This document shows, in pieces, positions 32,354-38,882 of a stretch of 38,882 nucleotides of DNA. The stretch covers positions 1-38,882 of the forward strand of contig JABDKP010000012.1 of assembly GCA_013002175.1 (NCBI GenBank). Direction: 5' to 3'. The notes under the pieces were generated by a model that made no database searches, was not told where the DNA came from, and saw nothing but the letters and a program-made list of their open reading frames with translations. The DNA comes from Ilumatobacter sp. (GTDB lineage: Bacteria; Actinomycetota; Acidimicrobiia; Acidimicrobiales; Ilumatobacteraceae). The position numbers and the translations under genes are program-made. Each line of letters opens with the position of its first letter. Within the stretch, counting starts at the first letter, position 1.

Positions 32354-32360
32354 GCCCGCG

Positions 32361-32366
32361 AGAGTA
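32361..32366 (-). promoter_or_regulatory. Leaderless -10 box for the aldehyde dehydrogenase
   Basis: TACTCT on the minus strand, 7 nt before the ATG at 32353. The first REP-like element begins 8 nt further upstream, over the -35 region. Confidence 0.58.
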
Positions 32367-32373
32367 CGCCCTC

Positions 32374-32430
32374 CCCCGAAATCTGTCGGTGCGAGCCCGC
32401 ACACCGCGGCAAGACCGTCAGATTTCGGGG
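32374..32430. repeat. REP-like palindromic element, copy 1
   Basis: Ends CCCCGAAATCTG (32374-32385) and CAGATTTCGGGG (32419-32430) are perfectly complementary; after one T/T mismatch the pairing continues (CGGT with ACCG). The G+C-rich middle is partly shared with the second copy (GAGCCCGC). Confidence 0.85.
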
Positions 32431-32457
32431 ATCACGGAGACAGTGGCCGGCCGTTCT

Positions 32458-32512
32458 CCCGAAATCTGGCGGTGTGAGCCCGCTCCGCGCAGTGAGACCG
32501 TCAGATTTCGGG
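32458..32512. repeat. REP-like palindromic element, copy 2
   Basis: CCCGAAATCTG (32458-32468) pairs with CAGATTTCGGG (32502-32512). Same orientation as copy 1, 84 nt away; outer parts nearly identical and middle diverged. Together the two fill most of the divergent gap between the dehydrogenase and the CocE-type gene. Confidence 0.85.
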
Positions 32513-32557
32513 GATGGGGGGGCGACGGCCGGTCGTGAGGATCGGATGCGGCGCTGC

Positions 32558-32563
32558 CAAGAT
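32558..32563 (+). promoter_or_regulatory. Possible leaderless -10 box for the CocE-type gene
   Basis: CAAGAT, 6 nt before the ATG at 32570; a weak match to TANNNT. Confidence 0.35.
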
Positions 32564-32569
32564 GCTGCG

Positions 32570-34975
32570 ATGCGGGCGACCCCGGCGATCCTGTTCCTGA
32601 CGGTGCTCGTGGCCGCGGCATGCAGCGGCGACGACGCTCCGGAGGCCGGCACCACGACCACCACCGGCGGCGGCGGTTCGGACTCGGTCCCCGTGACGTT
32701 GCCGCCGGTCGACACCGCCGCGGTCGGCACCGCGGCCGCCGACACGACCGAGCCGGAGGTCCCCGACACGTTGGCGATCCTCGACCTGTCCGACCTCGCT
32801 CCGATGTTGTCGGCCGAGTTCCGGCCCGGCGTCGAGCAACTCGCCGTCCTCGGCGCGGAGCCGGGACTCGAGGTCTCGCTCGTCGCGTTACCGGGCCCTG
32901 CCGACGTGGCCGAGGGCGCCGCGCTCGCCCCGACCGCCGTCGCAGCCGGGACCGTCGACGAGTTCGGCTCCCTGCTGTTCCGCGGCGTCGAGCCCGGCGA
33001 CTTCTACTTCGTGGAATCGGCGGTCTCCCGCGACGGCCCGTTCCAGGTCCTCTCACGCGACACCCACCCCAATCCCGCGTTCTTCGCCGAGCAGCGGCTG
33101 CCGGCTCCGGGATACGGCTACATCACGATGCGCGACGGCACGACGCTGGCTGCGAACGTCGTCCTGCCTGGGCCGGTCGAGGACGGGCCGTACCCGACGG
33201 TCGTCGAGTACTCCGGTTACACGCCGGCCGACCCGGAGGGCCAGGGGTTCGCTGATCTGTTCACGCCGCTGGGATATGCCTACGTCGGCGTCAACATGCG
33301 CGGCACCGGCTGCTCGGGCGGGTCGTTCCGGTACTTCGAGTACGCGCAGAGCATCGACGGCTACGACGTGATCGAGGCCGTCGCCGCGCAACCGTGGGTG
33401 TTCGACAATCGGGTCGGCATGGTCGGCGTGTCGTATCCGGGGATCAGCCAGTTGTTCGTCGCGCAGACCCAACCGCCGAGCCTCGCGGCGATCACGCCCT
33501 TCTCGGTGATCGACGACAGCTACAACTCCACGCTGTATCCCGGCGGGCTGCTCAACACCGGGTTCGCCGTCGAGTGGACCCAGGATCGCGTCGACCAGGC
33601 CCGCCCCGCAGTCGATCCCGCCGGCGCGATCCTCGACGAGGGCGGTCAGAGCTGGGCGAAGGATCGCATCGCGACCGGTGACGACGAGTGCACGGCGAAC
33701 CAATCGATGCGGCTGCAGAATCCCGACCTGATCAGCGAAGTCTTCGACACCCCGTTCTACGAGGCCGACGTCGGCGACGAGATCTCACCACGCCTCTTCG
33801 TCGACCTCATCAACGTGCCGACGTTCGTCGCCGGGGCGTGGCAGGACGAGCAGACGGGCGGTCGCTTCCCGACGATGCTCGACCGCTTCACCGGAACCGA
33901 GCACCTGTACGTCTCGCTGATGAACGGCTTGCACACCGAGTCGATCGGGCCCGCGAACTTCCCGCGCTGGGTCGAGTTCCTCGACCTGTACGTCGCGCAG
34001 CGCACGCCGACCCTCGACACGGCGCGGACGATCGCGCCGATCCTCGCGTCCGGGCTGTACGGGACCGGCCCGATCGAGCTGCCGCCTGACCGGTTCGCAG
34101 GGATGTCCTACGACGACGCGCTCGCCGCCTTCGAGACCGAGCCCGCGGTCCGGGTGCTGTTCGAGGAGGGTGCGGCCGACGGCACACCCGCGCGCACGCC
34201 GCTCCCTCGATTCGTCGAGGAGTTCGAGGCCTGGCCGATCCCGGGCGTCGAACCGACCGAGTGGTTCCTCGCCACCGACGGCGCGCTGCTCCCCGAGGCC
34301 GAGCCCGACAACTCCCGCGCCGGCTACCTCGCGCTTCCCGAAGGGTTCCCCCCGACGTTCTACGAGGGCAGTTCCAGCGACATCTGGCGTGTCGATGTCG
34401 AGTGGGACTGGCAGGAGCCGGCACCCGGTACCGCAGCAACATTCCTCTCGGCGCCGCTCGGGGACACCGTGACGATGATCGGGTCGGCATCGGCGGACCT
34501 GTGGATCAACTCGAATCTCGGCGACACCGACGTCGAGGTCACACTGACCGAGGTCCGCCCGGACGGCCAGGAGATGTACGTGCAGTCCGGCTGGCTGCGC
34601 GCCAGCCAGCGCAAGCTCGACGACGCAGCCTCGACCGTGCTGCAGCCGGTCCACACCCACCTGGAGGCCGATGTCGAGCCGCTCACCGGCGGAGACGGGG
34701 AAGGCGACTTCGACCTCGTCCGCGTCGAGGTCTTCCCGTTCGCCCACGTCTTCCGGGCCGGTTCGCAGATCCGCATCTCGATCGACGCGCCGGGCGGCAA
34801 CCGGCCGGTCTGGATCTTCGACACGATCGCGGGCGGCGAGCAGGTGCAGGTCGCCCTCGGTGGTGATTTCCCGTCGAAGGTCGTGCTCCCCGTCGTCGCC
34901 GGCATCGAGCCACCTGCGGAATATCCCGAGTGCGGCGCCCTCCGCGGCCAACCGTGCCGCGCCTTCACCGGTTGA
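32570..34975 (+). CDS. CocE/NonD family hydrolase lipoprotein (X-Pro dipeptidyl-peptidase fold)
   Basis: An 801-residue exported hydrolase. The signal AILFLTVLVAAAC is a lipobox type and is followed by a Thr/Gly/Val linker. The alpha/beta core starts at YGYITMRDGTTLAANVVLPG, a strand pattern typical of the CocE family, with VEYSGYTPADPEGQG, NMRGTGCSGGSF and the nucleophile in GVSYPGIS (Ser288). The Asp lies in the FVAGAWQDEQTGG region and the His in LMNGLHTESIG. The C-terminal jelly-roll (YVQSGWLRASQRKLDDAA, FRAGSQIRISIDAPGGNRP) completes the fold. About 120 residues between signal and core have no clear match. Esterase and peptidase activities both occur in the family. An earlier ATG at 32546 is possible. 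Confidence 0.9.
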   Translation: MRATPAILFLTVLVAAACSGDDAPEAGTTTTTGGGGSDSVPVTLPPVDTAAVGTAAADTTEPEVPDTLAILDLSDLAPMLSAEFRPGVEQLAVLGAEPGLEVSLVALPGPADVAEGAALAPTAVAAGTVDEFGSLLFRGVEPGDFYFVESAVSRDGPFQVLSRDTHPNPAFFAEQRLPAPGYGYITMRDGTTLAANVVLPGPVEDGPYPTVVEYSGYTPADPEGQGFADLFTPLGYAYVGVNMRGTGCSGGSFRYFEYAQSIDGYDVIEAVAAQPWVFDNRVGMVGVSYPGISQLFVAQTQPPSLAAITPFSVIDDSYNSTLYPGGLLNTGFAVEWTQDRVDQARPAVDPAGAILDEGGQSWAKDRIATGDDECTANQSMRLQNPDLISEVFDTPFYEADVGDEISPRLFVDLINVPTFVAGAWQDEQTGGRFPTMLDRFTGTEHLYVSLMNGLHTESIGPANFPRWVEFLDLYVAQRTPTLDTARTIAPILASGLYGTGPIELPPDRFAGMSYDDALAAFETEPAVRVLFEEGAADGTPARTPLPRFVEEFEAWPIPGVEPTEWFLATDGALLPEAEPDNSRAGYLALPEGFPPTFYEGSSSDIWRVDVEWDWQEPAPGTAATFLSAPLGDTVTMIGSASADLWINSNLGDTDVEVTLTEVRPDGQEMYVQSGWLRASQRKLDDAASTVLQPVHTHLEADVEPLTGGDGEGDFDLVRVEVFPFAHVFRAGSQIRISIDAPGGNRPVWIFDTIAGGEQVQVALGGDFPSKVVLPVVAGIEPPAEYPECGALRGQPCRAFTG

Positions 34976-35003
34976 TCCGGCGGCCGCGGCCGATCGCAGC
35001 TGA

Positions 35004-35009
35004 TTGACT
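35004..35009 (+). promoter_or_regulatory. Possible promoter element for the XRE regulator
   Basis: TTGACT, 7 nt before GTG 35017, the same element and spacing as upstream of pafB. Confidence 0.28.
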
Positions 35010-35016
35010 CTGAGGC

Positions 35017-35847
35017 GTGGCTGAGGTCGCCGACCATCGCAGGGAGCTGGCCGAATTCCTGCGCGCCCGGCGCGAAGCGACCCAGCCCGAACACGTCGGA
35101 CTGCCACGTGGCCGCGGCCGGCGGACGCCCGGCCTGCGGCGTGAAGAGGTGGCGTTGCTGGCCGGCGTGTCGCTGACTTGGTACACGTGGCTCGAGCAGG
35201 GGCGGCGGATCAATGCGTCGAACGACGTCCTGCAGGCGATCGGCCGGGCGCTGCGGCTGGACGACGCCGGCCAGGAGCACCTCCTCGCGCTGACCGAGCC
35301 CGGCACGGCCGAGGTCGATGCCCCGCAGGAGGCGCCGACCGCGCTGATCCGGCTGCTCGATGCGCTGATGCCCGCCCCCGCCTACGTGCTCGGGCCGCAC
35401 TGGGAGTTCGTCGCGTGGAACCGGTCGCAGGAGCGTCTGTACCCGCGCATCGCTCAGCTCGCGCCGCCACGCCGCAACCTGCTCTGGGTGCTGTTCGCCG
35501 ACGCATCGACGCGTGACCTGATCGTCGACTGGGACATCCACGCCCGCCAGGCGCTCGCCGAATTCCGGTCCGCGACGTCCGCCGTACGCCACGACGAGAC
35601 GATGACCGAGTTGATCGATCTGCTCGTCGGTGAGAGTACGGAGTTCGCGGCGTGGTGGCCCGAGCACGACGTGTCGGGATTCGAGACGCGCCTGCGCCGC
35701 TTCTCGCACCCCGTGGCCGGCGAGCTGACCTTCGAGTACCAGCAGCTCGCTCCGGTCGAGTGGCCGGGCCTGCGCGTGGTCGCTCAGCTCCCCGTGCCGG
35801 GGGACGACTCAGCGGAGCGGCTCGCCGTCCGCCACCATCCGTTCTGA
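35017..35847 (+). CDS. XRE family transcriptional regulator with MmyB-like ligand domain
   Basis: A 276-residue regulator. The N-terminal helix-turn-helix covers about 10-85: LAEFLRARREATQPE, RRTPGLRREEVALLAGVSLTWYTWLEQGRRINASNDVLQAIGRALRL. The rest is a MmyB-like PAS-type domain (VLGPHWEFVAWNRSQERLYP, NLLWVLFADASTRDLIVDWD, the VRHDETMTELIDLLVGES segment and VSGFETRLRRFSHPVAGELTFEYQQL) that binds small molecules, fatty acids in the studied case. Family members commonly repress a neighbouring oxidoreductase gene. Here the adjacent convergent unit is a 52-codon small gene. Confidence 0.9.
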   Translation: MAEVADHRRELAEFLRARREATQPEHVGLPRGRGRRTPGLRREEVALLAGVSLTWYTWLEQGRRINASNDVLQAIGRALRLDDAGQEHLLALTEPGTAEVDAPQEAPTALIRLLDALMPAPAYVLGPHWEFVAWNRSQERLYPRIAQLAPPRRNLLWVLFADASTRDLIVDWDIHARQALAEFRSATSAVRHDETMTELIDLLVGESTEFAAWWPEHDVSGFETRLRRFSHPVAGELTFEYQQLAPVEWPGLRVVAQLPVPGDDSAERLAVRHHPF

Positions 35848-35889
35848 TCCGCCGTTCGCCCAGGGCCCGGACGCCCAGCTGGGGCACGG

Positions 35890-36048
35890 CTACTGCTCGA
35901 TCGGCGCCCGCGGGTCGAGCAGCCCGGACTTCAGCACGCCCGGTTCGAGGACGGCCGGCGTCAGCAGCCTGCCGCGCCGTGCGGGCGTGACGTCTCGGGC
36001 GGTCCGACGGTTCAGGCGGGGGGCAATGCGGGTGGTCCGTGACTCCAT
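35890..36048 (-). CDS. Small basic protein, 52 aa, unknown
   Basis: A short gene not matching anything I know. The support is intrinsic. TGAGGAG at 36054-36060 is a near-perfect ribosome site 5 nt from the ATG, better than most in this window, and about 46 of 52 codons end in G or C, as in real genes here. The product has 10 Arg, one Lys and five acidic residues and no Cys (MESRTTRIAPRLNRR at the start, then two turn-rich halves ending LLDPRAPIEQ). It has no signal peptide. It lies between the convergent XRE regulator and the upstream PfkB gene, 125 nt from the latter. A regulatory peptide or modified-peptide precursor can be imagined, but nothing shows it. Confidence 0.6.
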   Translation of the reverse strand: MESRTTRIAPRLNRRTARDVTPARRGRLLTPAVLEPGVLKSGLLDPRAPIEQ

Positions 36049-36066
36049 CTCGTCTCCTCAGGTCAC

Positions 36067-36124
36067 CCCGTCGTGCTTCGACGGGCGATCGGGCCATTGA
36101 AACCGTGTGATGCTTCGGCCCGAT
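36067..36124. terminator. Two hairpins between the PfkB gene and the small gene
   Basis: CCCGTCG/CGACGGG (36067-36073, 36079-36085, 5-nt loop) and ATCGGGCC/GGCCCGAT (36088-36095, 36117-36124, 21-nt loop). They may terminate the leftward PfkB message or structure the leader of the small gene. Confidence 0.4.
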
Positions 36125-36173
36125 GGCGCCCGCGTGAACGCCGCGTTTCGACTCGTGCGATGCGGTGGAACGA

Positions 36174-37097
36174 TCAGTCGCGCCGAGGCGCCCAGTCGGT
36201 TGCGAGGTCGGACCGCCCCGGCGGATCGGCACCTCGCCGGGTCACGACGACTGCGGCGGCGGCGTGGGCCGCGTCGACCGCACGCGCGATCGACGAGAGG
36301 TCGACATGCGCGCGGCCGAATCCAGCCTGCTCCCACCACGCCAGCAGCGCACCGGTGAACGTGTCGCCGGCGCCGATCGTGTCGATGACGGGCGCAGCGA
36401 GCGGAGGGACGGTGACGTCGAGTTGGCCGTCCGGGGTGAGCACCGTGGTCGACTTCGAGCCTGCTGTGACGAGGATTGCGGACGGGCCGGCGTCGAGGAG
36501 TTGCTGCGCCGCGGCGATCGTCGGCAGGCTCGGCTCGAGGTAGTCGAGGTCGTCGTCGCTGACCTTCACGATGTCGGCCCGACCCAGCATGGCGTCGAGC
36601 CGGGCGCGGTACGCGCCGCGATCGGCGATGACCGTCGGACGGCAGTTCACGTCGATCATGACGAGGGTGTCGGCGGGGACCGTCGCAAGCCCGTCGGCGA
36701 TCGTGTCGGCAATCGGCGTGAGCGCGAGTGCGAGCCCGCCGGTCAACAGGACGTCCGGCGGACGCGCGGTGTCGATCGACGCCAGTGACGGCGCGGCGGT
36801 CTGCTCGACGTAGAAGCGGTACACGGCCGCGCCGGTGTCGTCCAGTTCGGCCGCGGCGAGGGTGGTCGGTGCCTCGGTCCGCGGGGCGCTCGAGACGCCG
36901 ACACCATCGGCTTCAAGACGATCGGCGAGCAGTGTCCCGAACCGATCGTGCGACAGCACGCCACAGAATTCGACGTCCGCGCCGAGGAGTGCCGCGGCGC
37001 GCGCCGCATTGAAGGGCGCGCCACCGAGGGCGGATTCGACCGAACCATCGGGCGCGATCACGAGGTCGACGAGCGCTTCACCGACGACGAGCAGCAT
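36174..37097 (-). CDS. PfkB family carbohydrate kinase (fructokinase-like)
   Basis: A 307-residue ribokinase-fold sugar kinase. The N-terminal signature GGAPFNAARAAALLGADVEFCGVLSHDRFGTLL and the C-terminal APVIDTIGAGDTFTGALLAWW (anion hole and catalytic Asp) are both intact. LVMIDVNCRPTVIAD and VKVSDDDLDYLEP are typical of fructokinases. CACGAT lies 6 nt before the ATG, suggesting its own promoter, 45 nt after the anti-sigma gene. Fructose would be the first substrate to test; other sugars are possible. Confidence 0.9.
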   Translation of the reverse strand: MLLVVGEALVDLVIAPDGSVESALGGAPFNAARAAALLGADVEFCGVLSHDRFGTLLADRLEADGVGVSSAPRTEAPTTLAAAELDDTGAAVYRFYVEQTAAPSLASIDTARPPDVLLTGGLALALTPIADTIADGLATVPADTLVMIDVNCRPTVIADRGAYRARLDAMLGRADIVKVSDDDLDYLEPSLPTIAAAQQLLDAGPSAILVTAGSKSTTVLTPDGQLDVTVPPLAAPVIDTIGAGDTFTGALLAWWEQAGFGRAHVDLSSIARAVDAAHAAAAVVVTRRGADPPGRSDLATDWAPRRD

Positions 37098-37103
37098 CGG
37101 CTC

Positions 37104-37109
37104 ATCGTG
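37104..37109 (-). promoter_or_regulatory. Possible leaderless -10 box for the PfkB gene
   Basis: CACGAT on the minus strand, 6 nt before the ATG at 37097. Confidence 0.35.
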
Positions 37110-37142
37110 GCACGTACCGCACGGTGACGCGAGATCGTCGGT

Positions 37143-38078
37143 TCAGCGCTCGATCCTCCGGTCGCCGCGGGCGGACTCATCGAGCGTGGTCGACGGCCGA
37201 CTGGGCTCGGTCGCACCGCGACGTTCGTCCCTTGGAACCGTCGTCTCGACCACCGTGGTCGTCGGGCGGATCGTCGTCGTCGGGCGGACGGTCGTCGGGG
37301 CATGATCGGTCGTGGTCGGGCGAACCGTCGTCGACGGGCGATCGACCGTCGGTGGCCGGTCGGTCGTCGACGGGCGATCAACCGGGCGCACCGCGGTGGT
37401 CGATGGCGCGGGCCGGGTCGACGGACGCGTGTCGCGGGGCGGTGCGGTGGTCGCCGGGCGGGCGTCGCGCGGCGGACGCGTCGACGATGTGGTGTTGTCG
37501 ACGATCCGGTCCCGACCGAGCGTCGTCGTGGGCCGGGTGGTCGTGCCCGTCGAGGGGGGCTCGGTCGCCGGCGGGCTGCGGTCGACGGCGACCGTCGTCG
37601 GAACGGTGGAGGTCGTCGTGGTCGAGACCAGCACGCCGGCGTCCTCGGCGGCGACGACCCCGCGGTCGGTCACCTCGTACATTCCGGGGCCGTACGTCAC
37701 GCCGTCGACGACCAGCGATCCCTCGACGTCGATCTTCGTCCCGGGCCGGAGCTCCACGCCGGCCGCAGCCGCCACGACCGAGCCGTCCGGCAGCACGAGT
37801 TCGACGTCCTCGGCCGCGGCGACGACCAGCGAGTCGTCGTCGCGCCCGAACCATCCGGCGCCCAACACGACGAGCGCGAGGATGCACGCCGCGGCCGCGC
37901 CGACGATGTAGCGCCGGGCCGCCGTACCCCGGCGGAGTGGCACGACGGCCGCCGGCGCGTCGTGCCGATCGGCGTGACAAGCGGCCATCACTCGCCGCTC
38001 CAGCGCCTCGAGGCGGGGCGTGACGTCCTCCACGGCGGCGGACCCGGCCGCTTCGAGGGATCGTTCGACGATCGTCAT
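37143..38078 (-). CDS. Probable membrane anti-sigma factor with FecR-like domain and Thr/Arg/Pro tail
   Basis: A 311-residue single-pass membrane protein encoded directly after an ECF sigma factor with ATGA overlap, the usual arrangement for a cognate anti-sigma factor. The cytoplasmic part (about 1-52) contains HADRH but not a full zinc anti-sigma HxxxCxxC motif. One membrane segment follows (YIVGAAAACILALVVLGAGW). Outside it, residues about 85-145 (LVLPDGSVVAAAAGVELRPGTKIDVEG, VTYGPGMYEVTDRGVV) look FecR-like. The last 160 residues are a low-complexity tail of RPTTT, RPSTT and DRPST repeats. Sigma-binding is inferred from position alone. Confidence 0.78.
   Translation of the reverse strand: MTIVERSLEAAGSAAVEDVTPRLEALERRVMAACHADRHDAPAAVVPLRRGTAARRYIVGAAAACILALVVLGAGWFGRDDDSLVVAAAEDVELVLPDGSVVAAAAGVELRPGTKIDVEGSLVVDGVTYGPGMYEVTDRGVVAAEDAGVLVSTTTTSTVPTTVAVDRSPPATEPPSTGTTTRPTTTLGRDRIVDNTTSSTRPPRDARPATTAPPRDTRPSTRPAPSTTAVRPVDRPSTTDRPPTVDRPSTTVRPTTTDHAPTTVRPTTTIRPTTTVVETTVPRDERRGATEPSRPSTTLDESARGDRRIER
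37327..37379 (-). repeat. Direct repeats in the Thr/Arg/Pro tail
   Basis: A 17-nt sequence, GTCGTCGACGGGCGATC, occurs at 37327-37343 and 37363-37379, within a longer stretch (about 37200-37640) of degenerate repeats encoding RPTTT-like units. Confidence 0.7.
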
Positions 38079-38632
38079 GACCGATCCTCCATCCGTGTGC
38101 GCAGCGCGGCGATCGCCCGGTGCAGCAGCACCGCGACGTTGCCGCGGCTGATGCCCATTGCTGTGGCGGTCTCCGCCGCGGTGAGGTCCGACAGGTAGCG
38201 CAGCGAGATCACCTCCTGGTACCGGGGCGGCAGCTCACCGAGTGCGTCGAGGATCGTCTCGACATCGCTCGATGCGTCGATGGCGGCGAGCCCGTCCGCA
38301 CGATCGCGGTCGACGGCGCCCTCACCGCGCATGGCGGCGAGATGCTCGCGCTGGCGGCGCCTGCTACGTGAACGCATCAGCGTGGCCATCTCGTTGGCGG
38401 CGATCCGGAACAGCCATGGCCTGAACCGTTCACCGTGTTGGGCCCCGAGCTTGTCGAGGGCCCGCCACGCCTTCTCGAACGCCGCCGCAGTGATGTCGTC
38501 GGCGAGATCGACCGACCTCGTTCGGCGTTGTGCGAACGTGTGCACAGCTGTGGCATGGCGGCGGAACAGCAGCGCGAACGACCCGTCGTCCCCATCGAGG
38601 ACGCGGGCGACGAGCGTCCCGTCATCCGGCAC
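38075..38632 (-). CDS. ECF-type RNA polymerase sigma factor
   Basis: A 185-residue sigma70-family factor. Region 2 spans about 12-75 (FALLFRRHATAVHTFAQRRTRSVDLADDITAAAFEKAWRAL, FRPWLFRIAANEMA) and region 4 about 125-180 (LGELPPRYQEVISLRYLSDLTAAETATAMGISRGNVAVLLHRAIAAL). The start is GTG 38632; no good ribosome site or -10 box precedes it, so it may be translated from a transcript of the upstream partial gene 44 nt away. It likely responds to an envelope signal through the membrane protein encoded next. Confidence 0.9.
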   Translation of the reverse strand: MPDDGTLVARVLDGDDGSFALLFRRHATAVHTFAQRRTRSVDLADDITAAAFEKAWRALDKLGAQHGERFRPWLFRIAANEMATLMRSRSRRRQREHLAAMRGEGAVDRDRADGLAAIDASSDVETILDALGELPPRYQEVISLRYLSDLTAAETATAMGISRGNVAVLLHRAIAALRTRMEDRS

Positions 38633-38676
38633 GCTCGTGCCCGCGGTTGCGGCGAGGGACGCATCGGGGGACCGTC

Positions 38677-38882
38677 TCAGTCCGGCTGCTCCGATCGTGT
38701 CTCGTCGCCGGTCGGGCGGGCGTCGACGGCGCGTTGCGGCTCGACACGGACCGAAGCCGTGCTGTCGGTGACCGGTCGAGCCTTCGCCGCATCCGGCCGC
38801 ACCCGAGCCGGCCGCACCGGGTCGGACTGCACCGGGTCGGGCCGCGCGTCGACAACCGGCGCGACGTCGACCGGCGCGGCGC
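38677..38882 (-). CDS. C-terminal fragment of an unidentified protein
   Basis: An open frame without a start runs in from the right edge for 68 codons to a TGA at 38677-38679. The product is a polar Pro/Val/Arg/Asp-rich tail (APVDVAPVVDARPDPVQSD ... GDETRSEQPD) with G/C-ending codons, as in real genes here. It is probably the disordered end of a larger protein. Nothing in the tail identifies it. It reads in the same direction as the sigma factor gene and may be co-transcribed. Confidence 0.55.
   Translation of the reverse strand, partial: AAPVDVAPVVDARPDPVQSDPVRPARVRPDAAKARPVTDSTASVRVEPQRAVDARPTGDETRSEQPD

Noticed and set aside
31277-34975. A 1232-codon plus-strand frame extending the CocE-type gene upstream
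   Set aside because: The extension is antisense to the aldehyde dehydrogenase and crosses the REP-like repeats; the signal peptide at 32570 marks the real start.
38622-38855. A 77-codon minus-strand frame upstream of the sigma factor
   Set aside because: It lies in a different frame from the partial gene that shows G/C-ending codons and a coherent Pro-rich tail; its own sequence is Arg/Ser/Thr shadow.

Overview
The window is a G+C-rich chromosomal segment, densely packed on both strands, with no tRNA, rRNA, CRISPR array, prophage or insertion sequence that I can see. Several traits point to an actinobacterium. These are an F420-type luciferase-like oxidoreductase tail together with the F420 biosynthesis gene cofC, a PafB/PafC pair of WYL regulators, a lysine/alanine-repeat nucleoid peptide beside HU, many lipoproteins with threonine-rich tethers, and start codons preceded at 6-8 nt by a TANNNT -10 box with no Shine-Dalgarno sequence (the leaderless arrangement). 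I would guess the class Acidimicrobiia (Ilumatobacter-like), but that is inference.

Layout. 1-6 kb: tail of an F420-dependent oxidoreductase, trehalose genes otsA-otsB, rnhB, an unrecognised 417-residue protein, and cofC overlapping a PIG-L deacetylase. 6-11 kb: HU followed by a separate 54-residue (R/A)PAKKKAAAKK repeat peptide, a PIN-PhoH ATPase, a DEDDh exonuclease, pafB-pafC and a 3-hydroxyacyl-CoA dehydrogenase. 11.7-17.4 kb: a Tat lipoprotein PhoD phosphatase, pgi, pgl, a RarD permease and two small lipoproteins. 17.4-22.7 kb: a complete five-gene branched-chain amino acid type ABC importer read leftwards (livG-livF-livH-livM-livK). 22.8-28.2 kb: a zinc metallopeptidase lipoprotein, an alpha/beta hydrolase, an L,D-transpeptidase, a GT2 glycosyltransferase and a small membrane protein. 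28.2-35.8 kb: argG, an M20 peptidase, a succinate-semialdehyde-type dehydrogenase, a CocE-type hydrolase lipoprotein and an XRE/MmyB regulator. 35.9-38.9 kb: a 52-codon small gene, a PfkB sugar kinase, a probable anti-sigma factor, an ECF sigma factor and the tail of a further gene.

Most of this is core metabolism: trehalose, glycolysis/pentose phosphate, arginine, amino acid uptake and cell wall cross-linking. The unusual parts are small or non-coding. The HU gene lacks the basic tail usual in actinobacteria, and an equivalent tail lies 4 nt downstream as its own out-of-frame gene. About half the genes carry a leaderless promoter signature that also decides several starts. Several palindromic REP-like elements sit in the gaps at 0.2, 29.6-29.8, 30.9 and 32.4-32.5 kb. 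A strongly coding-like 52-codon gene with a near-perfect Shine-Dalgarno sequence lies at 36 kb.
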